Shown here: positions 16,714 to 24,407 of the stretch, one piece after another
Layout of the letters: each line of letters starts with the position of its first letter
How positions within the stretch are numbered: position 1 is the first letter of the stretch
Source of the DNA: JAGLCY01 sp965369705
GTDB lineage: Bacteria; Krumholzibacteriota; Krumholzibacteriia; LZORAL124-64-63
Length of the DNA: 32,118 nucleotides
Reading direction: 5' to 3'
NCBI GenBank assembly: GCA_965369705.1
Contig: CBDURF010000015.1
Span: 1 to 32,118, forward strand
Notes under the pieces: generated by a model
What the model was told of the DNA's origin: nothing
Databases searched by the model: none
The model's input: only the letters and a program-made list of their open reading frames with translations
Program-made: the position numbers and the translations under genes

Positions 16714-18261
16714 TCAGTTCCCGTACGTGCCCATGATGCTGTCCACATCCCAGAGGGTAGACCATTCCTCGTAGGTGGAGAAGAAGCTGCGATCCTCCCG
16801 AAGCACCGCGGTCTCTCCGAAACAGCGTTCGAATACCAAGGGAAAGACATTCACCGGCGTCAATTCGGGATAGACCTGGCTACTCCCGCCGGGCGGCATG
16901 AGCAGAGCCAGGAATATGGACAGACGTTCGGTAATGACGGCCGGGTCATTGGTCTGGAAACTTCCTGTCCTTCGCCAGGACGCAATCCAGTGTGAGGCGG
17001 GTCCGTGGTCTCCCATGATGAGTATCACCGGGGGGCGGCGGGAGGCGGCCAGAATACCGTCCACGGTCTTTTGAAGCTCATCGGCCACCCAGGTCGCCTG
17101 GCCTGCGTACCCCTGCACGTATCCTTCCCATGCATCGCGTTCACGAAGGGAGAACTCGTATTGAGGCGTGAGTTCCTCGCCTCCGGGTCCGATGACAAAG
17201 GGAGGGTGCGGCGACATGATGTGAGCGAAGACAAGTTTGGGCCCCTCGTCCGCGGTCACGTGGGGCAGTTTCCTGAGTTGGTAACGCACTCCCTCCCGGT
17301 GCTGGGTGTAGGGGTCCAGGCCGCCGGCGCTTCCACCCTTGAACAAGGACGCGAGAGTAGGCAGGGGCGTAATGGCCAGGAGCGTTGCCTGGAACTCGTT
17401 GAGGACGCCACCCCGGTAGTTCACATCGGGATTGGCCTGCGTCGTCAGCTCAGACCCGCCGGTGAACGTGACCAGCTGATAACCTGCCTCACGCAACCGG
17501 CGCACGTTGCGGTTCTTCCACACGAGGTGGTTCAGGGCGCTTTTGTTCCAGTGGTCCGGTGGGGAGGGCGGGAACAGCGTCTCCAGATATTCCGAGTTGA
17601 GCAGGGTAGCCAGTGACAGGGACGTCTGACAATAGTTGGCGCGGGCCCCCTCGGCGATCACGAAATCACGCTGTTCCAGGAAATCCTGCAGATCCGACAG
17701 GTCCACACCGTAGATCTTGCTGAGTTGATCAGCCCGGCCGAAAGCGTCAAGGATGATGACGTAGATGTCCGGCAGGTAACCCAGCGGAGCCTGCAACTCG
17801 GTCTGTCGGTCTCCGGTCGGCAGGTTGGTCGGTGGACGCAGCTCGGATTTGACGATGGGTGTCAGGGCCATGACGACCAGCGCCAAGGCAACTCCGTCCA
17901 GAATCCGATTCCAGGGCCGTGGATCTCCCCGCCAGACCGCCAGCAGAATTCCGGTCGCCGCCAGGAGCGAACTCCCGCCGGCGAGCAGGATCCACGCTGC
18001 CGCGGAATCCCCACCGACCAGTTTGAGCAGGTGTACATGGGAAAAGAACAGTACGGCCGCCAACGCCGTCAGTATGGCACCCTTGCCACGGTCACGCAGG
18101 ATCGCACTGAAGACGAGGTACAGGACCATCCCTGCGACAGCCGAAAGGGCGAGGGACCAGACCGCGGCCCTGGGCCGCACCGCAGTGATGTTTTGGGCCA
18201 GCAGATGCAGGGAGGGATATAGAGTCAGTAGAACGGGATGCCAGTGGATGGAACGTAACAA
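16714..18261 (-). CDS. Membrane protein with a C-terminal sulfatase/alkaline-phosphatase-superfamily domain
   Basis: The protein has 515 residues from the chosen start. The first ~150 residues hold about five hydrophobic membrane segments (HPVLLTLYPSLHLLAQ, then VAGMVLYLVFSAIL, ILTALAAVLFF, ILLAGGSSLLAA, GVALALVVMAL). The rest is a sulfatase-like domain with DIYVIILDAFGRAD, NYCQTSLSLATLLNS, FAHIMSPHPPFV and ILIMGDHGPAS. Related proteins, such as lipoteichoic-acid-synthase-like transferases, use a Thr nucleophile. Thr213 in NYCQTSL is the likely counterpart, and no CxPSR sulfatase motif is present, so a phospho- or sulfo-transferase acting on an envelope glycan is more likely than a sulfatase. 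The open frame reaches a TTG at 18288. TTG 18261 is preferred because GGAGGA lies just before it and leaves the first membrane segment intact. Substrate unknown. Confidence 0.85.
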   Translation of the reverse strand: MLRSIHWHPVLLTLYPSLHLLAQNITAVRPRAAVWSLALSAVAGMVLYLVFSAILRDRGKGAILTALAAVLFFSHVHLLKLVGGDSAAAWILLAGGSSLLAATGILLAVWRGDPRPWNRILDGVALALVVMALTPIVKSELRPPTNLPTGDRQTELQAPLGYLPDIYVIILDAFGRADQLSKIYGVDLSDLQDFLEQRDFVIAEGARANYCQTSLSLATLLNSEYLETLFPPSPPDHWNKSALNHLVWKNRNVRRLREAGYQLVTFTGGSELTTQANPDVNYRGGVLNEFQATLLAITPLPTLASLFKGGSAGGLDPYTQHREGVRYQLRKLPHVTADEGPKLVFAHIMSPHPPFVIGPGGEELTPQYEFSLRERDAWEGYVQGYAGQATWVADELQKTVDGILAASRRPPVILIMGDHGPASHWIASWRRTGSFQTNDPAVITERLSIFLALLMPPGGSSQVYPELTPVNVFPLVFERCFGETAVLREDRSFFSTYEEWSTLWDVDSIMGTYGN

Positions 18262-18386
18262 TGATTCCTCCAGGAGGTGGTCGAGCAAATGATTTCGCCT
18301 GGATCGATTGCAGGCATCTCGGGGACCCTCTGCAGATATTCTAACACGGCAGGAAGACGATTCTCAACGGTTGGTCGGCAATTCGC

Positions 18387-18405
18387 TATTGGTAATATAC
18401 CAATA
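18387..18405. promoter_or_regulatory. 19-bp perfect palindrome, candidate operator
   Basis: TATTGGTAATATACCAATA has two 8-bp arms around a 3-bp centre. It lies in the 210-bp region between the divergent sulfatase-like and aquaporin genes, 67 bp before the aquaporin ATG. A possible plus-strand promoter (TTGGTC 18371-18376, 16-bp gap, TAATAT 18393-18398) has its -10 box inside the palindrome, as expected for a repressor operator. No regulator gene is nearby. Confidence 0.5.
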
Positions 18406-18471
18406 CCCAATTTCACCTGTTTCCGATAACCTGACCAAAGTGATCTTGATCTTTATTCAGGAAGGAAGTTC

Positions 18472-19169
18472 ATGAGCAAGAAACTCGGCGCAGAATTCAT
18501 CGGCACGTTCTGGTTGGTGTTGGGGGGCTGTGGAAGCGCCGTGCTGGCCGCCGCCTTCCCCAACGTCGGCATCGGACTACTGGGTGTAGCCCTTGCCTTC
18601 GGCCTGACGGTGCTGACGATGGCGTTCGCCATCGGGCACATTTCGGGCTGCCATCTCAATCCCGCGGTTTCGATCGGGCTGTGGGCAGGAGGGCGATTTT
18701 CGGCTTCGGAACTGCTGCCCTACATCATCACCAGGTTCTCGGGGCCACCGCGGCCGCGGGGGTGCTGTACTTCATCGCCAGCGGACAGGCGGGTTTCGAT
18801 CTGAGCGGGGGCCTGGCCTCCAACGGTTACGGGGCCCATTCGCCCGGCGGCTACACCATGGCTTCGGGCCTGGTGACCGAGATCGTGATGACCTTCATGT
18901 TCCTGTTCGTAATCCTGGGCGCCACGGACGCGCGGGCGCCGAAGGGTTTCGCGCCCATTGCCATCGGCCTGTGCCTGACCCTGATCCACCTGGTCAGTAT
19001 TCCGGTGACCAACACCTCGGTCAACCCGGCGCGCAGCACCGGCCCGGCGATTTTCGTGGGCGACTGGGCCCTTTCACAGCTGTGGCTGTTCTGGGTGGGG
19101 CCGATCGTCGGCGCCATCCTGGCGGGAATCGTCTATCGCTGGCTGGGGGGCGATGGCTCGGGAGACTGA
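18472..19169 (+). pseudogene. aqpZ: Aquaporin Z, interrupted by a one-base frameshift
   Basis: Together the two frames encode a full-length AqpZ-type water channel, a six-helix inner-membrane protein with two NPA loops (HLNPAVSIGLW and TNTSVNPARST). The first frame runs from ATG 18472 (ribosome site AGGAAG) to about ACC 18730-18732 and matches E. coli AqpZ closely from GTFWLV to GGRF. The match then moves to the -1 frame from CAG 18732-18734 (QVLGATAAAGVLYFIASGQAGFD) and continues to the stop at 19169. Water-filter residues are present (Phe in ALAFGLT, His in LIHLVSIP, Thr and Arg around SVNPAR). One missing C in a C run at 18731-18732 would restore a protein of about 232 residues, the normal length. 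It may be a recent null allele or a sequencing error; nothing suggests programmed frameshifting. Confidence 0.85.
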
Positions 19170-19202
19170 AAACCGGACTGTTGATCACCGAAGGGAAGAT
19201 TC

Positions 19203-19457
19203 ATGAATATCGTCATTTTTCTGCTGATAGGCGCTACGGCGGGTTGGATCGCGGGCCGGATCATGGAAGGCGGGGGCTTCGGACTCCTCGGCAACATAAT
19301 CGTCGGGGTCATCGGCAGCGTGGTTGGAAAGTACCTGGCGGGGTTGGTGGGATTCGGAGCGGAGGGCGGGATTTTCACTTCCCTGCTCACGGCGGTGGTC
19401 GGCGCGGTGATCCTGCTGTTCATCGTGGGGATCATCAAGAATCTAGTAAAAAAATAG
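19203..19457 (+). CDS. GlsB/YeaQ/YmgE-family small membrane protein
   Basis: This 84-residue protein is almost entirely hydrophobic, with about three membrane segments: NIVIFLLIGATAGWIAGRI, LLGNIIVGVIGSVVGKYLAGL and FTSLLTAVVGAVILLFIVGII. The G-W-I-A-G-R-I and G-N-I-(I/V)-V-G-V-I-G patterns mark the family once called transglycosylase-associated proteins. These are small inner-membrane proteins often linked to stress responses, with no proven biochemical role. A ribosome site (AAGGGAAG) precedes the ATG. It begins 33 bp after the aquaporin gene, so the two are probably co-transcribed, which would fit an osmotic or envelope stress pair. A terminator follows. Confidence 0.9.
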   Translation: MNIVIFLLIGATAGWIAGRIMEGGGFGLLGNIIVGVIGSVVGKYLAGLVGFGAEGGIFTSLLTAVVGAVILLFIVGIIKNLVKK

Positions 19458-19462
19458 TAGAT

Positions 19463-19490
19463 GGTGGCGTGGGCTCCGGTCCACGCCATC
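19463..19490 (-). terminator. Hairpin followed by a T-run on the minus strand
   Basis: GGTGGCGTGG (19463-19472) pairs with CCACGCCATC (19481-19490) over 10 bp including one G-U. Read on the minus strand, the hairpin is followed within about 8 nt by seven T residues. It therefore suits termination of the glycosylasparaginase operon, whose last stop is at 19519. Confidence 0.5.
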
Positions 19491-19499
19491 TGTCCGTTG

Positions 19500-19530
19500 A
19501 GCCGGGATCAGACCCCGGCTAGTCCTTTTT
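19500..19530 (+). terminator. Rho-independent terminator after the small membrane protein gene
   Basis: AGCCGGG (19500-19506) and CCCGGCT (19514-19520) form a 7-bp GC-rich stem with a 7-nt loop, followed by AGTCCTTTTT. It terminates the aquaporin/GlsB transcript and overlaps the last codons of the convergent glycosylasparaginase gene. Confidence 0.7.
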
Positions 19531-20559
19531 CAAATGACTGTTCGAGTCCACCAGCCGGGTGCCGCCGTTCCTGTCGGTCAGGGCGTACTGGAACCAGGGC
19601 TGGATGTCGTAGGCGCCCACCCGTCCCTTCTTGTCGATTGCCAGGTAGCCCACCTGCACGTCCTCCAGGCTGTCGTGCCGGACCAGGATGCGCCGGATGC
19701 CTTCCTCGCAGGCCTCCTGGGGGCTGGCGCCCTGGCGCATCAATTCCACGATCAGGAAACTGCCCAGGGTCTTCATGACCTCCTCACCGACACCCGTGGC
19801 GCAGGCTGCGCCCACCTCGTTGTCGACGAAAAGCGCCGCCCCGATGATCGGGCTGTCGCCCACCCGGCCGTGCATCTTGTAGGCCAGGCCGCTGGTCGTG
19901 CAGCTGCCGGACAGGTTGCCCGCCTGGTCCAGGGCCAGCATGCTGATGGTGTCGTGGTTGGTCTGGCCCTCGGTCGGATCCTCGGGCGGGGACCATGGGT
20001 CGTATTCGGCGGTCTTGAGCCACTCCTGCCAATCAGCGCGGGCCTTGTCGGTGAGCAGGTCCACTTCATCGAAGCCCTTTTCCCGGGCGAACCCAAGGGC
20101 GCCCTCGCCCACCAGCATGACGTGGGGCGTATCTTCCATCACCCGGCGGGCCACGCTGATCGGGTGCATGATGTTCTGCAGGAAGGCCACCGACCCGGCG
20201 TTGCCGGTTTCATCCATGATGCAGGCGTCGAGTGTGACGTGGCCCTCACGGTCGGGCCGCCCGCCAAAGCCCACGCTGGCGATTTCGGGGTCCGCTTCCA
20301 CCACCTGGACACCCTGTTCGACCGCGTCCAGGGCGCGGCCGCCGTTCTTCAGGATCTGCCAGGCTTCCTCGTTGGCGGGCAGACCGTGGCGCCAGGTGCT
20401 GACCACCAGGGGGCGGGCGCCGGGTTCGTCTCCGGGAGGAACGATTTCGTCGATCAGGTTCATGGCGTTGGGGTTGTTCTGGGCCCGAGCCATGTAGGCC
20501 GTGCCCAACGACGCCAGGCCAACACCGGCCCCGATCAGGAATTCTCGTCTTGAAGTCAT
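19519..20559 (-). CDS. Glycosylasparaginase (N4-(beta-N-acetylglucosaminyl)-L-asparaginase), Tat-exported
   Basis: This 346-residue Ntn-hydrolase cleaves the GlcNAc-Asn bond left after an N-glycan and its peptide are trimmed. The nucleophile exposed by self-cleavage is Thr204 in NHDTISMLALD. Further family segments are TSGLAYKMHGRVGDSPIIGAA and ATGVGEEVMKTLGS. Residues 1-28 are a twin-arginine signal (MTSRREFLIGAGVGLASLGT), so the folded enzyme should leave the cytoplasm. The frame is open further upstream (to 20682), but that region overlaps the mannosidase gene. ATG 20559 has GGAGGA before it and a 4-bp ATGA overlap with the mannosidase stop. It is the last gene of the glycan operon. The family also includes plain beta-aspartyl peptidases; HDTI and the GH neighbours favour glycosylasparaginase. 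Confidence 0.93.
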   Translation of the reverse strand: MTSRREFLIGAGVGLASLGTAYMARAQNNPNAMNLIDEIVPPGDEPGARPLVVSTWRHGLPANEEAWQILKNGGRALDAVEQGVQVVEADPEIASVGFGGRPDREGHVTLDACIMDETGNAGSVAFLQNIMHPISVARRVMEDTPHVMLVGEGALGFAREKGFDEVDLLTDKARADWQEWLKTAEYDPWSPPEDPTEGQTNHDTISMLALDQAGNLSGSCTTSGLAYKMHGRVGDSPIIGAALFVDNEVGAACATGVGEEVMKTLGSFLIVELMRQGASPQEACEEGIRRILVRHDSLEDVQVGYLAIDKKGRVGAYDIQPWFQYALTDRNGGTRLVDSNSHLKKD

Positions 20560-23378
20560 GGGGATTCCTCCGGAGCGAGGGAATCGAAAGCGATCGCCAC
20601 CGTGGCGATTTCGCAAGGGGCCAGGGGCACCTGAAGCCGCAGACCACCGTGGGTAACGGCAGGTTCGGCCCGGTCCAGCCACAAGGGGCCTTCGAGAAGA
20701 CTGATCTTTTCCGCATCCAGGACCGGGAGTTCGAAATGCAGGGTCTCGGTAACCTTGACGTCGGCCTGATTATACATTCGAACGACCAGCAGGTCACCCC
20801 GTTCCGCTTTCTTGACGGCCGTGATCGCCACCCGCGGGTCGGTCTTGCGGACCAGGGAAGCACCGCCGGCGATCATCCCGTCGGCCACGCCCTGGTGGGT
20901 GGGCGGAGGAACCCGGTAGCGGTCGCTTTCCCCCTTGATGTCCACGGCGAAAGGGTCGCCCGCGAAGGGCATGACCGCGTAGCGGAAGGTGTGCCGGCCG
21001 ATGCACTGGGCATCGGGAGTATGCAGGGTCGGGCCGGCGTTGGTGTTTCGGCGGGTGGGGAAATCGTCGCGTGACAGCCAGTCCACGCAGCGCAGCAGAG
21101 TCAGGGCGTAGATGACCCCGCCGTCCTGGTCCCGGAAGGTTTCGAATTCCGGCAGGCCCCGGTTGAACACGGCCAAGCCGGCCTCGTCGTCGTGAAGAAG
21201 CGAGAAATCCTGCTGGGGCCAGGTCGGCGGGGCCGGTTGATCCCAGTCCTCGCCGGTGGGCCGGGACACCGGGCGGCGGTTCAGCATGAAATGCCCGTCG
21301 GACACGACCTCGTCCACCCTGATACCGGTGGGAAACCAGGCCCGGAGGCGATGGTCGAAGGCGCGGTTGTTGAAATCGGTTTCGATGTTCAGCCGCCGCG
21401 ACCCTGCGTGCAGCGTAAGACGCACCGAAACGTCCGTCGGCGTGGTCCGGGGGTGACGATTCTTGCGGTTCCGCTCCACCGAGCGCGGCAGATCGAACCG
21501 GAAGGTCGTTTCGGCCGTCACCGCCAGGTCGGACCGGTGACTGAGCTTCATCTTGCCTTCGCAGCCGGCGGCGAAGAACAGACCGTTGATCTCCGCCGGG
21601 GAATAGTCGTATTCGTCGCCGATGTCCTCGGCGTCTTCAAGGAGGTTCAGGCCGGGATAACGAAGACCGGTGGCTTTGTCCTCGAGATCGAAAGTGCCGT
21701 CGGGGTGGAGCACGGCCCGGAGGTGTTCGTTTTCGAGCGTGGCAGATTCGTCGGCCAGGCGCGCGGTGACCGGATCGGCGACGGTGGCCGGGGATGTGTG
21801 AGAGGCGTCGTCGACCAGCCGGTACTGGGCGTGCCCGACCGCGGGCAGGCCGCGGGCCAGGAACCGGATGTGCAGGAAGCAGTCCTTCGAACCGGCGTCC
21901 GCCTCGGTCCCGATGATGCGGTCACCGAACCGCCGCAGGTAGGTGTCGAGCAGGTCCAGTTGATCCTCGCAGAACAGTTCGGCGCGGTAGTCGACACCCC
22001 AGAAGCGCTCCAGGAACCGGCGCCCGACGATTTCGAACGGGACCTCATTCCCCGCTTCGTCCAGCAGGCGCAGGTTGTCCAGGTCGTACCCCAGGGGCTG
22101 CAGGACGACCAGCCGTTCAACAACCTCGTCGCGCGTGAAGGGCAGGGGGTTGGCCACGCCGATCACGGTGGCGCGGTCGTCCTTTTCCTGCGCGGCGAAC
22201 ATCGGTGTCAGCCGGTTCATCAAACGGGACAGGTACTGCTCTCCGGTCTGCCGGACCGCGGCGAAGCGTGTGTCCATGTCCTGATGAACCGAGTCGGTGC
22301 TGCAGCCACAGATCGAATCGTGGGGATGATTGCGCAGGAGTTCCTTCCAGGCGGCATCGAAAAGCCCACCGGGCCATTGCCCGCCGTGCTGAAAGGCCAC
22401 CGCCGACCCCAGGGGTTCCACGTAACGGGTCAACAGGTTCTGGCACTCCTCGTTCTGTTGCTTGAGGGGCATGCGGGCCGACCAGACACCCGACAGGATC
22501 AGGTGATCCCGCCCGCCCAGCAGTTCGCCGGTTACGCGGGGCCGATCCTCGTCGGGCGTTTCGTCGCGGACGGCCTGCAGGAAATCCTCGAAACCACCGT
22601 GCACGAATTCCGTGTCGGGCCAGGCCTTGCGCAGAGCCGCCATCATGCCGCCGAAATCCTGCTGAACAGGAAAATGATCGCACCCGTTGTTCAACAGGGC
22701 GGGATCCCAGCCGGGGCGGCCGGACATCTTCGCGAAGAGTTCCGCCACCTTGGCGACGGCCCGCGCGGGATCCGTCTTCCGCTGCGTGTGGGCGTGCCAG
22801 ATCTCGGCAAAGCCCAGTCCGCCGGCGTTGCAGTAACCGTCGCACTGGTTGACGGCCAACACCTCGGAACCGTCGGGCGCAGCCCAACGGAACACCCAGC
22901 CCGCCTCTTCCGCCCCGTCGCCCATCCCCCTGGTGAAGATGAAGGAATCGATGCCCGCCAACCGGAGGATCTGGGGTAACTGGGCCAGGTGCCCGAAACT
23001 GTCGGGCATGTAGCCGACGTTCTGCACGCTGCGCAGGGGCGCGGCCCCGCGTCCGAACATCAGGTTGCGCACGGTGGCTTCGCCGCTGACCAGGAATTCA
23101 TCGGGCAGGACGTACCAGGGTCCCACCGCCAACCGGCCTTCGCGAACCAGCCGGTTGACGCGGTCCCGTTGGCTGGGAGCCACCTCCAGGTAGTCCTCGA
23201 GCACCGCGCTCTGGCCGTCGAGAACGAAATGACGGAATTCGGGGTCATGGTCCAGGGCATCCAGCACGCGATCGACGACCTCGACCAGGTTCACCCGGAA
23301 GCGGTGGAAGGTCAGGTACCATTCGCGGTCCCAGTGGGTGTGGGAAACCAGAAATGCTTTGCGCGGGGATGGCGCCAA
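20556..23378 (-). CDS. GH38 alpha-mannosidase
   Basis: This 940-residue zinc-dependent retaining alpha-mannosidase has the usual bacterial length for the family. The N-terminal catalytic domain opens with SHTHWDREWYLTF, where His15 and Asp17 are expected zinc ligands. The nucleophile is Asp126 in GYMPDSFGHL. A further zinc His lies in NHPHDSICGCSTDSV, in the helical middle domain. The C-terminal half is the beta-rich GH38 C domain. No signal peptide is present, so it should work in the cytoplasm. The start is TTG 23378 with AGGGAG 6 bases upstream. The ATG at 23383 is in another frame. It follows the GH130 gene by 21 bp and overlaps the glycosylasparaginase gene by 4 bp. The alpha-linkage preference (1,2/1,3/1,6) cannot be told from sequence. 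Confidence 0.95.
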   Translation of the reverse strand: MAPSPRKAFLVSHTHWDREWYLTFHRFRVNLVEVVDRVLDALDHDPEFRHFVLDGQSAVLEDYLEVAPSQRDRVNRLVREGRLAVGPWYVLPDEFLVSGEATVRNLMFGRGAAPLRSVQNVGYMPDSFGHLAQLPQILRLAGIDSFIFTRGMGDGAEEAGWVFRWAAPDGSEVLAVNQCDGYCNAGGLGFAEIWHAHTQRKTDPARAVAKVAELFAKMSGRPGWDPALLNNGCDHFPVQQDFGGMMAALRKAWPDTEFVHGGFEDFLQAVRDETPDEDRPRVTGELLGGRDHLILSGVWSARMPLKQQNEECQNLLTRYVEPLGSAVAFQHGGQWPGGLFDAAWKELLRNHPHDSICGCSTDSVHQDMDTRFAAVRQTGEQYLSRLMNRLTPMFAAQEKDDRATVIGVANPLPFTRDEVVERLVVLQPLGYDLDNLRLLDEAGNEVPFEIVGRRFLERFWGVDYRAELFCEDQLDLLDTYLRRFGDRIIGTEADAGSKDCFLHIRFLARGLPAVGHAQYRLVDDASHTSPATVADPVTARLADESATLENEHLRAVLHPDGTFDLEDKATGLRYPGLNLLEDAEDIGDEYDYSPAEINGLFFAAGCEGKMKLSHRSDLAVTAETTFRFDLPRSVERNRKNRHPRTTPTDVSVRLTLHAGSRRLNIETDFNNRAFDHRLRAWFPTGIRVDEVVSDGHFMLNRRPVSRPTGEDWDQPAPPTWPQQDFSLLHDDEAGLAVFNRGLPEFETFRDQDGGVIYALTLLRCVDWLSRDDFPTRRNTNAGPTLHTPDAQCIGRHTFRYAVMPFAGDPFAVDIKGESDRYRVPPPTHQGVADGMIAGGASLVRKTDPRVAITAVKKAERGDLLVVRMYNQADVKVTETLHFELPVLDAEKISLLEGPLWLDRAEPAVTHGGLRLQVPLAPCEIATVAIAFDSLAPEESP

Positions 23379-23399
23379 CTCATTCTCCCTTGTAGCGGG

Positions 23400-24407
23400 T
23401 CAAGAACCGCAAGCGGCGATGACTTCGGCCACCGTCGAAACGGCCAGGCCGACGACGGTGTCCGCGGCTCCATAGTAAAGTCTCAACTCGCTTGATGTCA
23501 CAGCGAACCCCTCGTCGTCGGTTTCCGCGACGGTCAGGCCCGTGGGAAACACCACGTTGGGAACCTGGCCGGAAATCTCCCACGTCTCCCTCGGCTCCAG
23601 GATGTTGTCCCGGGTCCGGGCCAGCACCCGCCGGGGATCTTCCAGGTCCAGCAGGACGGCCCCGGCCTGATACAGGTTGGCGCCCAGGAAGTGGGTGGCC
23701 ACCCCGTGGTAGATGTGCAGCCATCCTTCACGGGTTTTCAGGGGCGGTGGACCCGAGCCGATCAGTTCATCCCAGTAGTGGGGCCTGCCGGTCAGGACCG
23801 GGCCCAGATCTTCCCAGTGGGCGAGATCATCGGAGGCCGAAAGGACGATACCCCTTCCGGTGAGCGGTCCGCCGCCGGTCCTGCGGTCGTGGGGCCTGTC
23901 AAGCATCAGGTAGCGACCGTCGATCTTGGCGGGGAACAGCACCCCGTTGCGGGTGTCCCTGTTGTCGGTGAAACCGATCAGTTCCAGTTGGTCGAGGCCC
24001 GCGAATCCTGTTTTTGGTTTTCCGGCCGCCTCCCAGACCGCCAACCGGCAGCCCTGATCCGTGTCCACGGCGGTGACGACGGCCAGCCGGTCTTCCAGGG
24101 CGGTGATTCGCGCGTCGTAGACGTGGTGGACGGTCAAGGCGACTCCCGTTTCCGGATCACGCAGTTTTTCGAGCCCGGAAAACTCCACGGGGCGCTTGGC
24201 CGTCTTGAACTTGAATCCGTCGCCGCGAGCGGGAACGGTGAAGGTGCGCCGGCCCCGGGTCTGTACGCGCAGCAGCAGATAGGTCCGACCGTCGTGTGCC
24301 ACCGCTCCGGGATTGAATACGCTGCTGGGGTCGATGATGTCCGGCGGCATCGTCGGGATGCCCTCACGGGTCAGAAGCGGGCCGTCACCGTACCTATCGA
24401 ATATCAT
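23400..24407 (-). CDS. GH130 beta-mannoside phosphorylase, probably Man-beta-1,4-GlcNAc type
   Basis: This 335-residue five-bladed propeller enzyme uses phosphate to break beta-1,4-mannosidic bonds and releases mannose 1-phosphate. GH130 marks are FNPGAVAHDGRTYLLLRVQ near residue 31, the catalytic Asp98 in HHVYDARIT, and YWDELIGSGPPPLKTREGW followed by HIYHGV. The protein has no signal peptide and should be cytoplasmic. GH130 includes Man-Glc phosphorylases, mannooligosaccharide phosphorylases and Man-beta-1,4-GlcNAc phosphorylases. The neighbouring alpha-mannosidase and glycosylasparaginase favour the last, because Man-beta-1,4-GlcNAc is the core of every N-glycan. Its ATG overlaps the CBM9 gene stop by 4 bp. 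Subfamily placement needs an alignment. Confidence 0.9.
   Translation of the reverse strand: MIFDRYGDGPLLTREGIPTMPPDIIDPSSVFNPGAVAHDGRTYLLLRVQTRGRRTFTVPARGDGFKFKTAKRPVEFSGLEKLRDPETGVALTVHHVYDARITALEDRLAVVTAVDTDQGCRLAVWEAAGKPKTGFAGLDQLELIGFTDNRDTRNGVLFPAKIDGRYLMLDRPHDRRTGGGPLTGRGIVLSASDDLAHWEDLGPVLTGRPHYWDELIGSGPPPLKTREGWLHIYHGVATHFLGANLYQAGAVLLDLEDPRRVLARTRDNILEPRETWEISGQVPNVVFPTGLTVAETDDEGFAVTSSELRLYYGAADTVVGLAVSTVAEVIAACGS

Noticed and set aside
21192..22979. A 595-codon plus-strand open frame antisense to the GH38 gene
   Set aside because: The GH38 frame carries all catalytic motifs; the antisense product has no recognisable fold or start signals.
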